From Candidatus Amarobacillus elongatus (GTDB lineage Bacteria > Chloroflexota > Dehalococcoidia > Tepidiformales > Tepidiformaceae): 37,432 nt of DNA. The translations under genes and the position numbers were made by a program. Positions 8,292-16,161 of the stretch are shown piece after piece. The stretch is from contig JADJBX010000014.1 of assembly GCA_016703545.1 (NCBI GenBank), forward strand, positions 1-37,432. Direction: 5' to 3'. The first letter of the stretch is position 1; every line of letters starts with the position of its first letter. A model generated the notes under the pieces. That model searched no databases and was not told where the DNA came from. It was given only the letters and a program-made list of their open reading frames with translations.

Positions 8292-9286
8292 CTACTCCGC
8301 CAGCCGCACCATCATCTTCCCCGTGTTCACCCCGTTCAGCATCCCGATGATCGCCGGGCCCGCCTTCTCGATGCCGTCGTAGAACGTCTCCTGGTACTTC
8401 ACCGCCCGGACTTCACCCACGCCGTCATCTCTTCATCGAACGCCGGCTTCAGCTCCGGGAAGTCCGCTCCCACGAACCCGCGAATGGTGATGCGCCCGTA
8501 GATGATGTTCGAAAGCGTCGTCACCGGGTCCGAAATCGCCCCGAAGTTGTTGTACGCCGAGATCATCCCGCACACGGGAATGCGCCCGAGCACGTTCATG
8601 CGCGGCAACGCGGCGTTCAGGTGGTCGCCGCCGACATTGTCGAAGTACACGTCGATGCCCCGCGGAGCGGCCGCCTTCAGCGCCGAACGGATCGGCTCCT
8701 TCTTGTAGTTGATGGCCACATCCACCCCAAGATCCTCCGTGAGCCAGCGGCACTTCTCGTCCGAACCCGTGCTGCCGATGACGTAGCAGTCGTGGATCTT
8801 CGCCACCTGCACCGCCACCGACCCCACCGATCCCGCCGCCGTCGAAACGAACACCTGCTCGCCGTCCTTCATCTTGCCGATGGCCAGCAGCCCGCCGTAC
8901 GCCACGAACCCCGAGCCGCCGAGGACGTGCATGTACACCGAGGGCGAAAGCGCCGGGTCCACCGCCAGCTTCTGCGCCCCCCGCCCGTCCAGGTTCGCGT
9001 ACTCCCGGAACGACCAGCGGTGCATCACGTAGTCACCTTCGGCGAACTCCGGGTTCAGCGATTGCACCACCCGCCCGATCGCGCCGCCCGCCATCGGCTC
9101 GTCCAGCGCCTGCCCCGCAGAAAGCCGCGGCCGCATGGCCGGGTCAATCGAAAGGAAGAGGTTGCGCACCCGGAACTGCCCCGGCGCGATGTCCGGCAGC
9201 TCCGCCTCCACCACCGAGAAGTCCTCCGGCACAGGCATGCCATCGGGGCGGCGGACAAGGTGGACTTCGCGGTTCGTAATCGGCAT
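8292..9286 (-). CDS. Zinc-independent MDR oxidoreductase, PTGR/YncB-like (one frameshift)
   Basis: NADPH-dependent alkenal/one oxidoreductase-like member of the medium-chain reductases. It has the N-terminal GroES-like part (SIDPAMRPRLSAG), the GGSGFVAYGGLLAIGKM segment, the Rossmann motif AAGSVGSVAVQVAK and the FDNVGGDHLNA stretch typical of leukotriene B4 dehydrogenase-like proteins. No zinc ligands are present. The uninterrupted frame ends at 8399, after WVKSGR, but the family C-terminus (VKYQETFYDGIEKA and NTGKMMVRLAE) continues in another frame to a TAG at 8292. Adding one G in GGGCGG near 8398-8405 restores a protein of about 331 residues. The ATG at 9286 matches the family start; a TATCCT -10-like box lies upstream. 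Confidence 0.82.
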
Positions 9287-9349
9287 CGGGGCCTCCGGCG
9301 TGAGTTGCCGAAAGGATACGCCAATCCCCCGCTCCGGCCTTTACCCGCA

Positions 9350-9367
9350 TGGGGGAACCTTCCCCCA
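9350..9367. promoter_or_regulatory. Perfect GC-rich inverted repeat upstream of the lipoprotein gene
   Basis: TGGGGGAA-CC-TTCCCCCA is a perfect palindrome lying 22 bases before the lipoprotein ATG, in the short gap shared with the divergent MDR gene. It could be an operator for either gene or an RNA hairpin in the leader. No matching site was seen elsewhere except loosely similar G/C tracts at 24350-24440. Confidence 0.35.
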
Positions 9368-9388
9368 CCCGTGGGCGTTTCCATAGGT

Positions 9389-11313
9389 ATGAACAGAACC
9401 CGGATCGCCACATTCCTTGTGGCGTGCCTGGCGCTGGCCGCCGCCGCCTGCGGTGGTTCGAAGACGACCGCGGACGCTACGCCCACCGCGACCACCGCCG
9501 CCGGAACCGCCTCCCCCGCTCCCGCCACGGCAACCACCATCGCGCCCACGCCCTCCCCCACCCCCCAGGTCATCGACGGCGTCACCGTCACCCCGCTCAC
9601 CGCCGGCGAGCCCGTGGACTTCCCGAAGGGCGCCGTCTTCTACGTCCTCTCCCAGTGCCAGGCCTGCGATGTGCCTCCCGCCGCCCTCGAACGCGTCTGG
9701 CGCGACCTCGGCGGCAATCTCCACACCGACCGCCTCTTCGAACGCGTCCCCGCCACGGCCGCCGAGTACATCACCTCCGCCGCCGTCAGCCCCAGCGGCC
9801 AAGCGATCATCGTCGGCGTCTGCGGGCAGGCGTATTGCGGCGGCGTCGGCCAGATCCAGCCCGGCGCCCGCGTCACCTTCCATGCCTCGAACGATGGCGG
9901 CATCACCTGGAAGGTCCTCGGCGGCGTCGATGGCGGCGGCTGGGTGATGACCGCGAAGGACCAGCCCGGCGGCGTCTCCGGCATCGTCAAGCACGTCACC
10001 CTCGGCCCCGGCGATGCCTGGCGCGTCGAGTACCTGACCATCCCCGGCAACACCGTCATCGAGCACAGCCTCACCCTCGACCCTTCGGCCACGACCTTCG
10101 ACCTCGGTTCAAACGTCGTCTACCGCGGCCCCGACCGCACCTCCCTCTGGATTCTGCAGGGTGGCTCCGCTCCCTGGGTGAACCCGAAACTGCCGCCCAC
10201 CGCCGACGTCCAGGACGCGATCCAGTTCGAAGGCGAATCCCCCTACCACTGGGGCGTGACCTGGGTGCAGGACGGTGGGTTCAATCCCCCGCCCCCGTAC
10301 TTTGGCCTCATGTCGCAGCGTGAAGGCACTCCCGCGCGCATCTTCCGCGGCGTCCCCAACGGCCCCGGGTTCCTCTGGACCGGCGGCCTCTCCGCGCCGA
10401 CCTCCCTCGCGCTCAACGCCTACCTCCCCGGGACCGCGCTCGGCGTCACCCCGGCGCCCGCGGGCTTCCCCATGGTCCCCGCCCTCCTCGATTTCGAAAC
10501 CGGCAAGCTCCACCCCATCAAGGAGCTCATCGCCCGCGCGATTACCCCCACCAGCACCCAGATCGGTGACGTCACCCGCATCATCGCCACCGCCCGTGGC
10601 CATTTCGTGGCCGTGAAGGGCGCCGGCGACTGCCTCAACCTGCGCGCCAACCCCACCACCAGCGCCGGCATCCTCGGCTGCTTCCCGGATGGCGTCCTCC
10701 TCAACCATCTCGGCGAATCCACGCAGGCCGACGGCGTCACCTGGGCCCACGTCGCCACCCTCTCCGGCATGAGCGGCTGGGCCAGCCTCGAATTCCTCGA
10801 CCTGGGCGCCGCCGGGGCCACCGTTACCGGCACCCAGCCCGCCGGCGTCCGCTCCGGCGATGCCGCCGTCGACCGCGTCCTCGATGCCCTCGCCTCCGGC
10901 GACCGCGCCCGCATCATCGCCCTCATGGAGTGGACCGTCGTCGGCTGTGTCGCCCAGCCGATCGGGATCGGTTCGCCCCCGAAGTGCCCGGACGACGTGC
11001 CCGCCGGGACGAGGTCGAAACCCTGCCGGGCGCCTGCTCCGAGGGGTACTACATCCTCAAGGACTCCCTCACCGAAAACGCCGAGTTCAGCCTCTTCAAG
11101 CCCCAGCCCCTCTACGCGGTCTGGCGGAAGACGGTGACGAACACCGAATGGGCCAGCTACGACACCATCGCCGAGTTCGGCACGCCGGGCGGCTTCGCCA
11201 CCCAGGTCTACATCCGCCAGGGCCACATCACCGGCTTCTCCGGCTGCCGCGCCAACCCCGCCGAGGACGTGAAGGACGTGCCCCCCGGCGACTTCCTCAT
11301 CCGGCCGCGGTAA
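9389..11313 (+). CDS. Lipoprotein with SH3-type domain (one frameshift)
   Basis: Surface lipoprotein of about 640 residues. The signal peptide MNRTRIATFLVACLALAAAAC has a lipobox Cys at 21 and is followed by a Thr/Ala/Pro-rich linker to about residue 65. The middle part looks like a beta-rich sensor or propeller region with FHASNDGGITWKVL, a sialidase/photosynthesis-assembly-like Asp-box motif. A bacterial SH3-like domain follows near residues 410-470 (DCLNLRANPTTSAGILGC to GWASLEFLDLG), which usually binds cell-wall peptides. The frame breaks near 11008-11014; adding one G in the GGG before ACGAG restores GDEVETLPGACSEGYYI and continues to the TAA at 11313. The function of the C-terminal part is unknown. 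Confidence 0.8.
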
Positions 11314-11369
11314 CCCCGTCACCGCGGCCGGCCACCCCCGCGCCTCCACGAATCCCGCACGCGTGCTGC

Positions 11370-11398
11370 TTCACGTAACACCCCCATCTGGGTACGAT
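11370..11398 (+). promoter_or_regulatory. Candidate clpS promoter for a leaderless message
   Basis: TTCACG (11370-11375) and TACGAT (11393-11398) are 17 bases apart. Initiation about seven bases downstream of the -10 box would fall at about 11405, three bases before the clpS ATG. No Shine-Dalgarno sequence is present between them, so translation would be leaderless. Confidence 0.5.
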
Positions 11399-11407
11399 CG
11401 CGGGTCT

Positions 11408-11728
11408 ATGGCGACGACGACGAAGCCCGGGATCGAGATCTTCGAGGACACCTCGACGGACCTCGATCCCCCCTACCACCTCGTGCTCCTCGACGATGAC
11501 GACCACACCTACAACTACGTCATCCGCATGCTGGGCGCCGTCTTCGGCTACTCGAAGGACAAATCGTTCGCCATCGCCTGCATCGTCGACAGCGAAGGCC
11601 GCGCCATCGTCATGACCGGCAGCAAGGACGAAGTAGAGCGCAAGCAGAACCAGATCCACAGCTTCGGCGCCGACCCGCAAATGGAGCAGAGCAAGGGCAG
11701 CATGTCGGCGATCATCGAAGCCGCCTGA
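11408..11728 (+). CDS. clpS: ATP-dependent Clp protease adaptor ClpS
   Basis: Adaptor that binds N-degron substrates and hands them to the ClpA/ClpC-ClpP protease; cytoplasmic. The 106-residue protein has the family core PPYHLVLLDDDDHTYNYVI (residues 21-39), in which the acidic/Asn loop binds substrate N-termini, followed by MLGAVFGYS, the EGRAIVMTG strand and the C-terminal helix and strand ERKQNQIHSFGADP. The Glu/Asp-rich N-terminal tail is normal for ClpS. The start was set at the ATG at 11408, which places the conserved core at the usual distance. No clpA gene is adjacent. It is convergent with the DinB-like gene, separated by intergenic element copy 3. Confidence 0.87.
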   Translation: MATTTKPGIEIFEDTSTDLDPPYHLVLLDDDDHTYNYVIRMLGAVFGYSKDKSFAIACIVDSEGRAIVMTGSKDEVERKQNQIHSFGADPQMEQSKGSMSAIIEAA

Positions 11729-11733
11729 CGGCG

Positions 11734-11884
11734 AAGTGCCCGGTTCCCGGTGACCCAGGAGGGAGAGAGAAAGAAGAGAAAGAGAAAAGGGCCCGTGCCC
11801 CCCACCCCGGGGTTGCCCCGCTCGAGCCTCGATCCCCGCACCTCGAACCCCACCCCTTATCTCCTTTCTCCTTTCTCTTTTCTC
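11734..11884. repeat. Intergenic element, copy 3
   Basis: Complete type: purine arm (11759-11788), GGGGTTGCCCC hairpin (11811-11821), CTCGAGCC/CCTCGATCC/CCTCGAACC units (11820-11851) and pyrimidine arm (11854-11884). It fills the gap between convergent clpS and the DinB-like gene. The core is nearly the same as in copies 1 and 4, which makes shared ancestry likely. Confidence 0.72.
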
Positions 11885-12436
11885 TCAGTAAGGCAATCCC
11901 CGGAGCCCGAACAGCGTCCGCGCGTACGACGCGCGCCCCAGGTGCCCGTTCCCGTGCCCGATGAGCCCGTGGCCGAGCGCCTCGATGCGCGGCACCTCGC
12001 CCCAGGGCCGGATCGCCTGCACCGTCGAGAGGTACTCCCGCGTCATGCCCTCGATCCGCGGCACGATCGCCGCCGCCACCGCGCGCGTGTACTGCGTGAA
12101 CTCCTCCGGCGCCGGGAAGCGCAGCGAATAGGCGTCGTTCGGGTCCATCCCCGTGCCCTGGTCCACCTTCGGCAGCCCCCAGCGCTCGTGGAACCCATCG
12201 CGCAGCCACACCGGCTGTTCACGGTCGAAGACGAAGTGGACGATGTTGTCGGCGGTGCGCACGGTGTGCCACACGTCCCAGCCGATAGAGTTCGTAATCC
12301 CGCCGCGCGTATCGCACAGCTGCTCCACCGTCAGCCCCTCGATGGCCATATCGCAGTACTGCAGCAGCCGCTCGATCAGCCGCCCGTACTGCGCGGGAAC
12401 CGTCGGCTCCACACCCATGCCCGGCAAATTCGGCAT
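11885..12436 (-). CDS. DinB-like four-helix protein
   Basis: A 183-residue member of the DinB/YfiT superfamily, four-helix bundles that bind a metal through three His and include thiol-transferase and maleylpyruvate isomerase-like enzymes. His in DVWHTVRTAD (residue 57) and two His in GLIGHGNGHLGR (near 160-164) match the expected metal triad. Trp-rich VWLRDGFHERWGLP lies in the middle. The ATG at 12436 is the first Met of the family-like N-terminus. The reaction is not predictable; the family includes bacillithiol- and mycothiol-dependent transferases. Confidence 0.82.
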   Translation of the reverse strand: MPNLPGMGVEPTVPAQYGRLIERLLQYCDMAIEGLTVEQLCDTRGGITNSIGWDVWHTVRTADNIVHFVFDREQPVWLRDGFHERWGLPKVDQGTGMDPNDAYSLRFPAPEEFTQYTRAVAAAIVPRIEGMTREYLSTVQAIRPWGEVPRIEALGHGLIGHGNGHLGRASYARTLFGLRGLPY

Positions 12437-12460
12437 TCACAAACCTCCCGTACCAGTAGT

Positions 12461-12566
12461 TCCCAGGGAAGAGAAAGGAGAAAGAGAGAGAAAAGGGCCC
12501 GCGCCCGCCGCACCCGGCACCCCCCAGGGTTGCCCCACCTCGATCCCCGGGCCCCGAGCCTCGAGC
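12461..12566. repeat. Intergenic element, copy 4, left half (split by IS)
   Basis: Purine arm (12468-12496), a GC-rich core with AGGGTTGCCCC and CCTCGATCC/GAGCCTCGAGC units up to the IS boundary at 12566. The missing CCTCGAACC unit and pyrimidine arm are found on the other side of the IS at 13841. Joined, the halves match copy 3 closely. Confidence 0.7.
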
Positions 12567-12629
12567 TGGGCTTGCCCCAGATCGACGGACACACGCGCTA
12601 AGGGGATGATCCCCAAGGAGGTGTCCGAG

Positions 12630-12920
12630 ATGAGCCGGAGGCGACCAAGGAGAACCTTCACCGCGGAATACAAGGCCGAGGTCGTGGCGATGTACCGCAC
12701 GACCGACAAGACCGTCACCGAGATCGCCAAAGAGCTCGACCTGACGGAGTCGGCTGTCTCGCGGTGGGTGACGAGGAGAGGTGGATGCTGGCGAACGTTC
12801 AGGGCTGACCACCACCGACGCGAGGAGCTGGCGTACCTCAGGCGCGAGAACCGGGTGCTCCGCGAGGAACGTGACATCCTCAAGCGAGCCACGGCTTTCT
12901 TCGCCAAGGAGACCCGGTGA
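12630..12920 (+). CDS. IS3-family OrfA (HTH protein), copy 1
   Basis: N-terminal helix-turn-helix protein of the IS that recognises the IS ends. It begins MSRRRPRRTFTAEYKAEVV, with AAGGAGG eight bases before the ATG at 12630; an upstream in-frame ATG lies at 12606. The HTH (TVTEIAKELDLTESAVSRWV) is intact. Then about 22 residues are read out of frame because the copy lacks two bases near 12770-12775 and one near 12819 compared with the intact copy. The frame recovers for the leucine-zipper-like REELAYLRRENRVLREE helix. Function is doubtful. Confidence 0.75.
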   Translation: MSRRRPRRTFTAEYKAEVVAMYRTTDKTVTEIAKELDLTESAVSRWVTRRGGCWRTFRADHHRREELAYLRRENRVLREERDILKRATAFFAKETR

Positions 12921-13809
12921 GGGTGTATCCCCTTCATCGCGGCGGAGAAGGCAGCGGGGCACACGGTGCGGAAGCCCTGCGCCCTGCTTGGAGTCTCCCG
13001 GTCCGCCTACTACGCCTGGTCGCGGCGGCGTCATCAAAGCACGCCCGGGCGGAGACGGCGCTCAACGAGCACGTTCGCCAGATCCATCAGCAGAGCCGCG
13101 GGACGTACGGGTCACCGCGGGTGCACCAGCAGCTTCGCCAGGAAAGGGTTCGGACCTGCGCAAGCGTGTCGCCCGGGTGATGGTTGCCCAGGCCTCGCCG
13201 GGCGGCACCGGCGGCGCTCAAAGCGAACGACCGTCGCCGACGGCGCGATGTCCACGCCGGCCCATGATCTCCTGGGCCGGGAGTTCTCCCCGGAGGCGGT
13301 GTCCCTGGACAGCGCCTGGGTGGGCGACATCACCTACATTCGCACCTGGGAGGGCTGGGCCTACCTGGCCACCATCGACCTCGCCAGCCGGCGGGTTGTC
13401 GGCTTTGCCGTCCGCGACCATATGCGCACGGAGCTCGTCACGGCGGCACTGGAGATGGCGCTCGACCCGCCGTCCCGGGCCCGGGCTCATCTTTCATTCC
13501 GACCGGGGCAGCCAGTACACCTCGTCCGCATTCCGGGAGCTGCTTGGCCGTTACCACGTGCGGCAGTCACTGAGCCGGCCCAGGCAGTGCTGGGACAATG
13601 CCGTCGCCGAGAGCTTCTTCGCGACCCTCAAGACGGAACTCATCTATCGGGTGCCGCTTGCCAGTGTGGCGGCGGCGAGAGCGGCGGTATTTGAGTACAT
13701 CGAAGTCTTCTACAACCGCCGCCGCATCCACTCCGCCCTCGGCTACCAGACTCCGGCCGCGTATGAGACTGGTAGACTCCACCAACCCGAGACGGCACCC
13801 GCCGCCTAA
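12917..13809 (+). pseudogene. IS3-family OrfB transposase, frameshifted copy 1
   Basis: Corresponds to the intact rve-type DDE transposase encoded at 35481-34582. The start codon GTG overlaps the orfA stop (GTGA). An extra C near 12930, missing bases near 13020 and 13153, and short changes near 13185, 13370 and 13466 move the reading frame several times. All three catalytic regions can still be found at DNA level: DSAWVGDITYIRTW near 13311, FHSDRGSQYT near 13494, and DNAVAESFFATLKTE near 13594. The final third reads correctly to the TAA at 13809. Confidence 0.85.
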
Positions 13810-13840
13810 GAATACTGTCCGTCAAAACGGGGCAAGCCCA

Positions 13841-13883
13841 CCTCGAACCCCACCCGTATCTCCTTTCTCCTTTCTCCTTTCTC
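13841..13883. repeat. Intergenic element, copy 4, right half
   Basis: Starts with CCTCGAACCCCACCCG and continues as the pyrimidine arm TATCTCCTTTCTCC etc. It directly abuts the right end of the IS and ends at the stop codon of the CCA-adding enzyme gene. Confidence 0.68.
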
Positions 13884-15230
13884 TTATCTCCCTTTCATGA
13901 TCCCGCGCGCGATCCGCCTCGCATGCTCCCGGTCGCCGGGCGCGAGCTCCCCGTCCAGCACCATCGCGCTCAGCCGGTCCTTCACCACCCGGATCCAGGG
14001 GCCCGGCTCGCGGTCGAACATCGCCACCAGGTCGTCCCCGGTCAGCGGGCTTTCCGCGCGCAACGCCTCCGAATCCTCGGAAACCGCCCGGCGGCAGGCG
14101 GCTTCCAGCGCCGCATGGTACCCCTCATCGTCGTACGTGTGGCTGGCGTTGTCCGCGCGCTTCAGCGCGAGCAGGTCCTCCCAGTGCCCGCCCACCTTCG
14201 AAAGGAACCGCCGCACCGAGCGCCGGTCCTCCGGCTTCGGACGGTCCATGTGGCGGCGAACCAGCAGCGTTACCAGGTGGATTTCCTTGCGCGCCAGCCG
14301 CAGCCGTTCCAGCAGCACCGGCGCCATCTCCGCGCCCACCGCGTCGTGCCGGTAGAACCCCCACTCCCCGTTCGTCTTCATGTGGCGAACGTACGGCTTG
14401 CCGAGATCGTGCAGCAGCGCCGCCCACGCCCGCGCGCGCCCATCCGGACCCTCCTTGCGCACCGCCTGCACCGTCGCCACTGTGTGCCCCCACACGTCGA
14501 ACTGGTGGAACGAGTTCTGTTCGCAGCCGACCATCGGCGCGAGCTCCGGCAGGATCACCCCGAGCGCGCCGATCTCGCGGATTCGCTCCAGCCCCTCGCC
14601 CGCGAACGGCGCCTGCAGGATCTTGTCCAGCTCCGTCGTCACCCGTTCCTGCGAAAGGCTCGCCAGCAGCGGCGCCGTTACGCGCATCCCCTCCAGCGTC
14701 GCCGGTTCGATTTCGAACCCCAGCTGCGCCGAAAACCGCAGCCCCCGCAGGATGCGCAGCGGGTCCTCCCGGAAGCGCCGCTCCGGCTCCCCCACCGCCC
14801 GCACCACCCGCGCCGCCAGGTCATCCCGCCCCCCGAACAGGTCCAGGATGTTGCCGTCGCCGCGCGTCGCCTCCCGCGCGAGCGCGTTCACCGTGAAATC
14901 CCGCCGCGCCAGGTCCTCCTCGATGCTCGTCCCGAAGGTCACGTCCGGCCAGCGCGTGCCCGCCTCGTACGAATCGCCCCGGAATGTCGTGATCTCCGAC
15001 CACCGCCCATCGAGCAGCACGCCGATGGTCCCGAACCGCTTGCCCACCGTCACCAGCGACGCGCCAAGCTCGCGGCCGATCGCCTCCACCTCATCGGGCA
15101 GGGCATCGGTGGCGAAATCCTCATCCACGCCCCCGCGGCCCAGCAGCTCATCCCGCAGCGCCCCGCCCACCGCCCACAACTCCCGCCCCCGCTCCCGGAA
15201 CAGCTCTACGAAGGCGGCGCGCGTCGTCAC
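13884..15230 (-). CDS. cca: CCA tRNA nucleotidyltransferase with HD domain
   Basis: Adds or repairs the 3'-CCA end of tRNAs using CTP and ATP without a template; some relatives with HD domains also remove 2',3'-cyclic phosphates. The 448-residue protein has the class II polymerase head: VGGALRD (near residue 22) and the metal-binding DED in VDEDFATDA (near 36). It then has the RRDFTVNALA and RFREDPLRILRGLRFSAQL motifs that read the nucleotide and bind tRNA. The HD domain carries ALLHDLGKP near 270 and RHD near 294. The GTG at 15230 was chosen because the family N-terminus begins there and a TACGAT -10-like box ends six bases upstream with no Shine-Dalgarno, which suggests a leaderless start. 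Confidence 0.9.
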   Translation of the reverse strand: MTTRAAFVELFRERGRELWAVGGALRDELLGRGGVDEDFATDALPDEVEAIGRELGASLVTVGKRFGTIGVLLDGRWSEITTFRGDSYEAGTRWPDVTFGTSIEEDLARRDFTVNALAREATRGDGNILDLFGGRDDLAARVVRAVGEPERRFREDPLRILRGLRFSAQLGFEIEPATLEGMRVTAPLLASLSQERVTTELDKILQAPFAGEGLERIREIGALGVILPELAPMVGCEQNSFHQFDVWGHTVATVQAVRKEGPDGRARAWAALLHDLGKPYVRHMKTNGEWGFYRHDAVGAEMAPVLLERLRLARKEIHLVTLLVRRHMDRPKPEDRRSVRRFLSKVGGHWEDLLALKRADNASHTYDDEGYHAALEAACRRAVSEDSEALRAESPLTGDDLVAMFDREPGPWIRVVKDRLSAMVLDGELAPGDREHARRIARGIMKGR

Positions 15231-15240
15231 GCACGTATCG

Positions 15241-15330
15241 TAGGCGAGAGAAAGGAGAAAGGAGAAAGGAGAAAAGGGCTGGCGCCGGGGTTGCCCCTGG
15301 GCCCTGGGAACTGGGCCCTGGGAACTTTCA
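15241..15330. repeat. Intergenic element, copy 5
   Basis: Purine arm (15245-15277), CGGGGTTGCCCC hairpin and two exact GGGCCCTGGGAACT units (15299-15326); no pyrimidine arm. It sits between divergent cca and ppgK, so it lies in the promoter region of both, and the purine/pyrimidine tract runs up to the candidate cca -10 box. Confidence 0.7.
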
Positions 15331-15396
15331 CTCCCTCGCAAGCTGGTTACCCGCATTGCGACGCGCCCCCGAGCGGCCGTGCGCGAGACTGGGACC

Positions 15397-16161
15397 ATGG
15401 GTGAACAGCTCGCCATCGGTATCGACATCGGCGGCACCGGGACCAAGCACGCGCTCGTCAATCTCACCACCGGCGAACTCGTGACCGAACGCGTGAAGCG
15501 CCCCACGCCGCAACCGGCCACCCCCGAGGCGCTCAGCGAGATCGTCGCCGAGGCCGTCGCCGGTTATGCGGACCACGAAATCACCGCCGTCGGTGTCGGC
15601 TTCCCCGCCGTCGTCTCCCGCGGCTGCGCCCTCACCGCCGTCAACATCGCCCCCCAGTGGCGCTACATGGATGTCGAGGAAGTCTTCAGCAAGGCCATCG
15701 ACCGCAAGGTCGTCGTCATCAACGACGGCGACGCCGCCGGCCTCGCCGAGGTGCGCTACGGCGCCGGCGCGGGCGTGAAGGGCAAGGTCGTCGTCGTCAC
15801 GCTGGGCACCGGCGTCGGCACCAGCCTCTTCCTCGATGGCCGCCTCATCCCGAACATGGAGCTCGGCCGCCTCCAGGTGCGCGGCAAACCCGCCGGCGAA
15901 CGCGCCGCGAACTCCGTGCGCAAGCGCCGCAAGCTCTCATGGTCCGCCTGGGCGCGCGATGTCGAACTGTTCGTGCGCGAGCTCGATATCGCATGCTGGC
16001 CCGAGCTCATCATCATGGGCGGCGGCGTCAGCAAGGATGCCCACGCCTGGCTCCCGTACATCACCTGCCGCCCCGCCATCACCCCGGCCCGCTTCCGCAA
16101 CGACGCCGGCATCGTCGGCGCCGCCCTCTACGCCGCCGAGCACACCGACCGCACGCGCTAG
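15397..16161 (+). CDS. ppgK: Polyphosphate glucokinase (ROK family)
   Basis: Phosphorylates glucose to glucose-6-phosphate using polyphosphate (and often ATP); cytoplasmic. The 254-residue protein has the phosphate-1 motif IGIDIGGTGTKHALV near the N-terminus, the INDGDAAGLAE catalytic region where Asp acts as base, and the phosphate-2 motif VVTLGTGVGTSLFLDG followed by LIPNMELG, the arrangement specific to polyphosphate glucokinases among ROK proteins. The C-terminal LSWSAWARDVELFVREL and GGGVSKDAHAWLP also match. The ATG at 15397 is the best family start. Its TAG overlaps the stop of the convergent IPT/TIG gene in the palindrome CTAG. Confidence 0.9.
   Translation: MGEQLAIGIDIGGTGTKHALVNLTTGELVTERVKRPTPQPATPEALSEIVAEAVAGYADHEITAVGVGFPAVVSRGCALTAVNIAPQWRYMDVEEVFSKAIDRKVVVINDGDAAGLAEVRYGAGAGVKGKVVVVTLGTGVGTSLFLDGRLIPNMELGRLQVRGKPAGERAANSVRKRRKLSWSAWARDVELFVRELDIACWPELIIMGGGVSKDAHAWLPYITCRPAITPARFRNDAGIVGAALYAAEHTDRTR

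Larger units (their letters stand above)
12567..13840 (+). mobile_element. IS3-family insertion sequence, degraded copy
   Basis: 1274 bp, bounded by inverted repeats that begin TGGGCTTGCCCC and share GACGGACA further in (left 12567-12591, right 13816-13840). It carries orfA and orfB of an IS3-type transposase. A nearly identical intact copy of 1284 bp lies in the opposite orientation at 34551-35834, and comparing the two defines the ends exactly, since flanks differ immediately outside. No target-site duplication is evident. Differences from the intact copy are mainly short deletions and insertions in G/C-rich runs. Confidence 0.9.

Noticed and set aside
8621..9388. Upstream extension of the SH3 lipoprotein frame through the MDR gene
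   Set aside because: The extension is Arg/His-rich and antisense to a conserved enzyme; the lipoprotein signal peptide begins at 9389.
9401..9947. Thr/Pro-rich ORFs as a separate mucin-like protein
   Set aside because: They are other frames of the lipoprotein linker; the frame with the lipobox is the real one.
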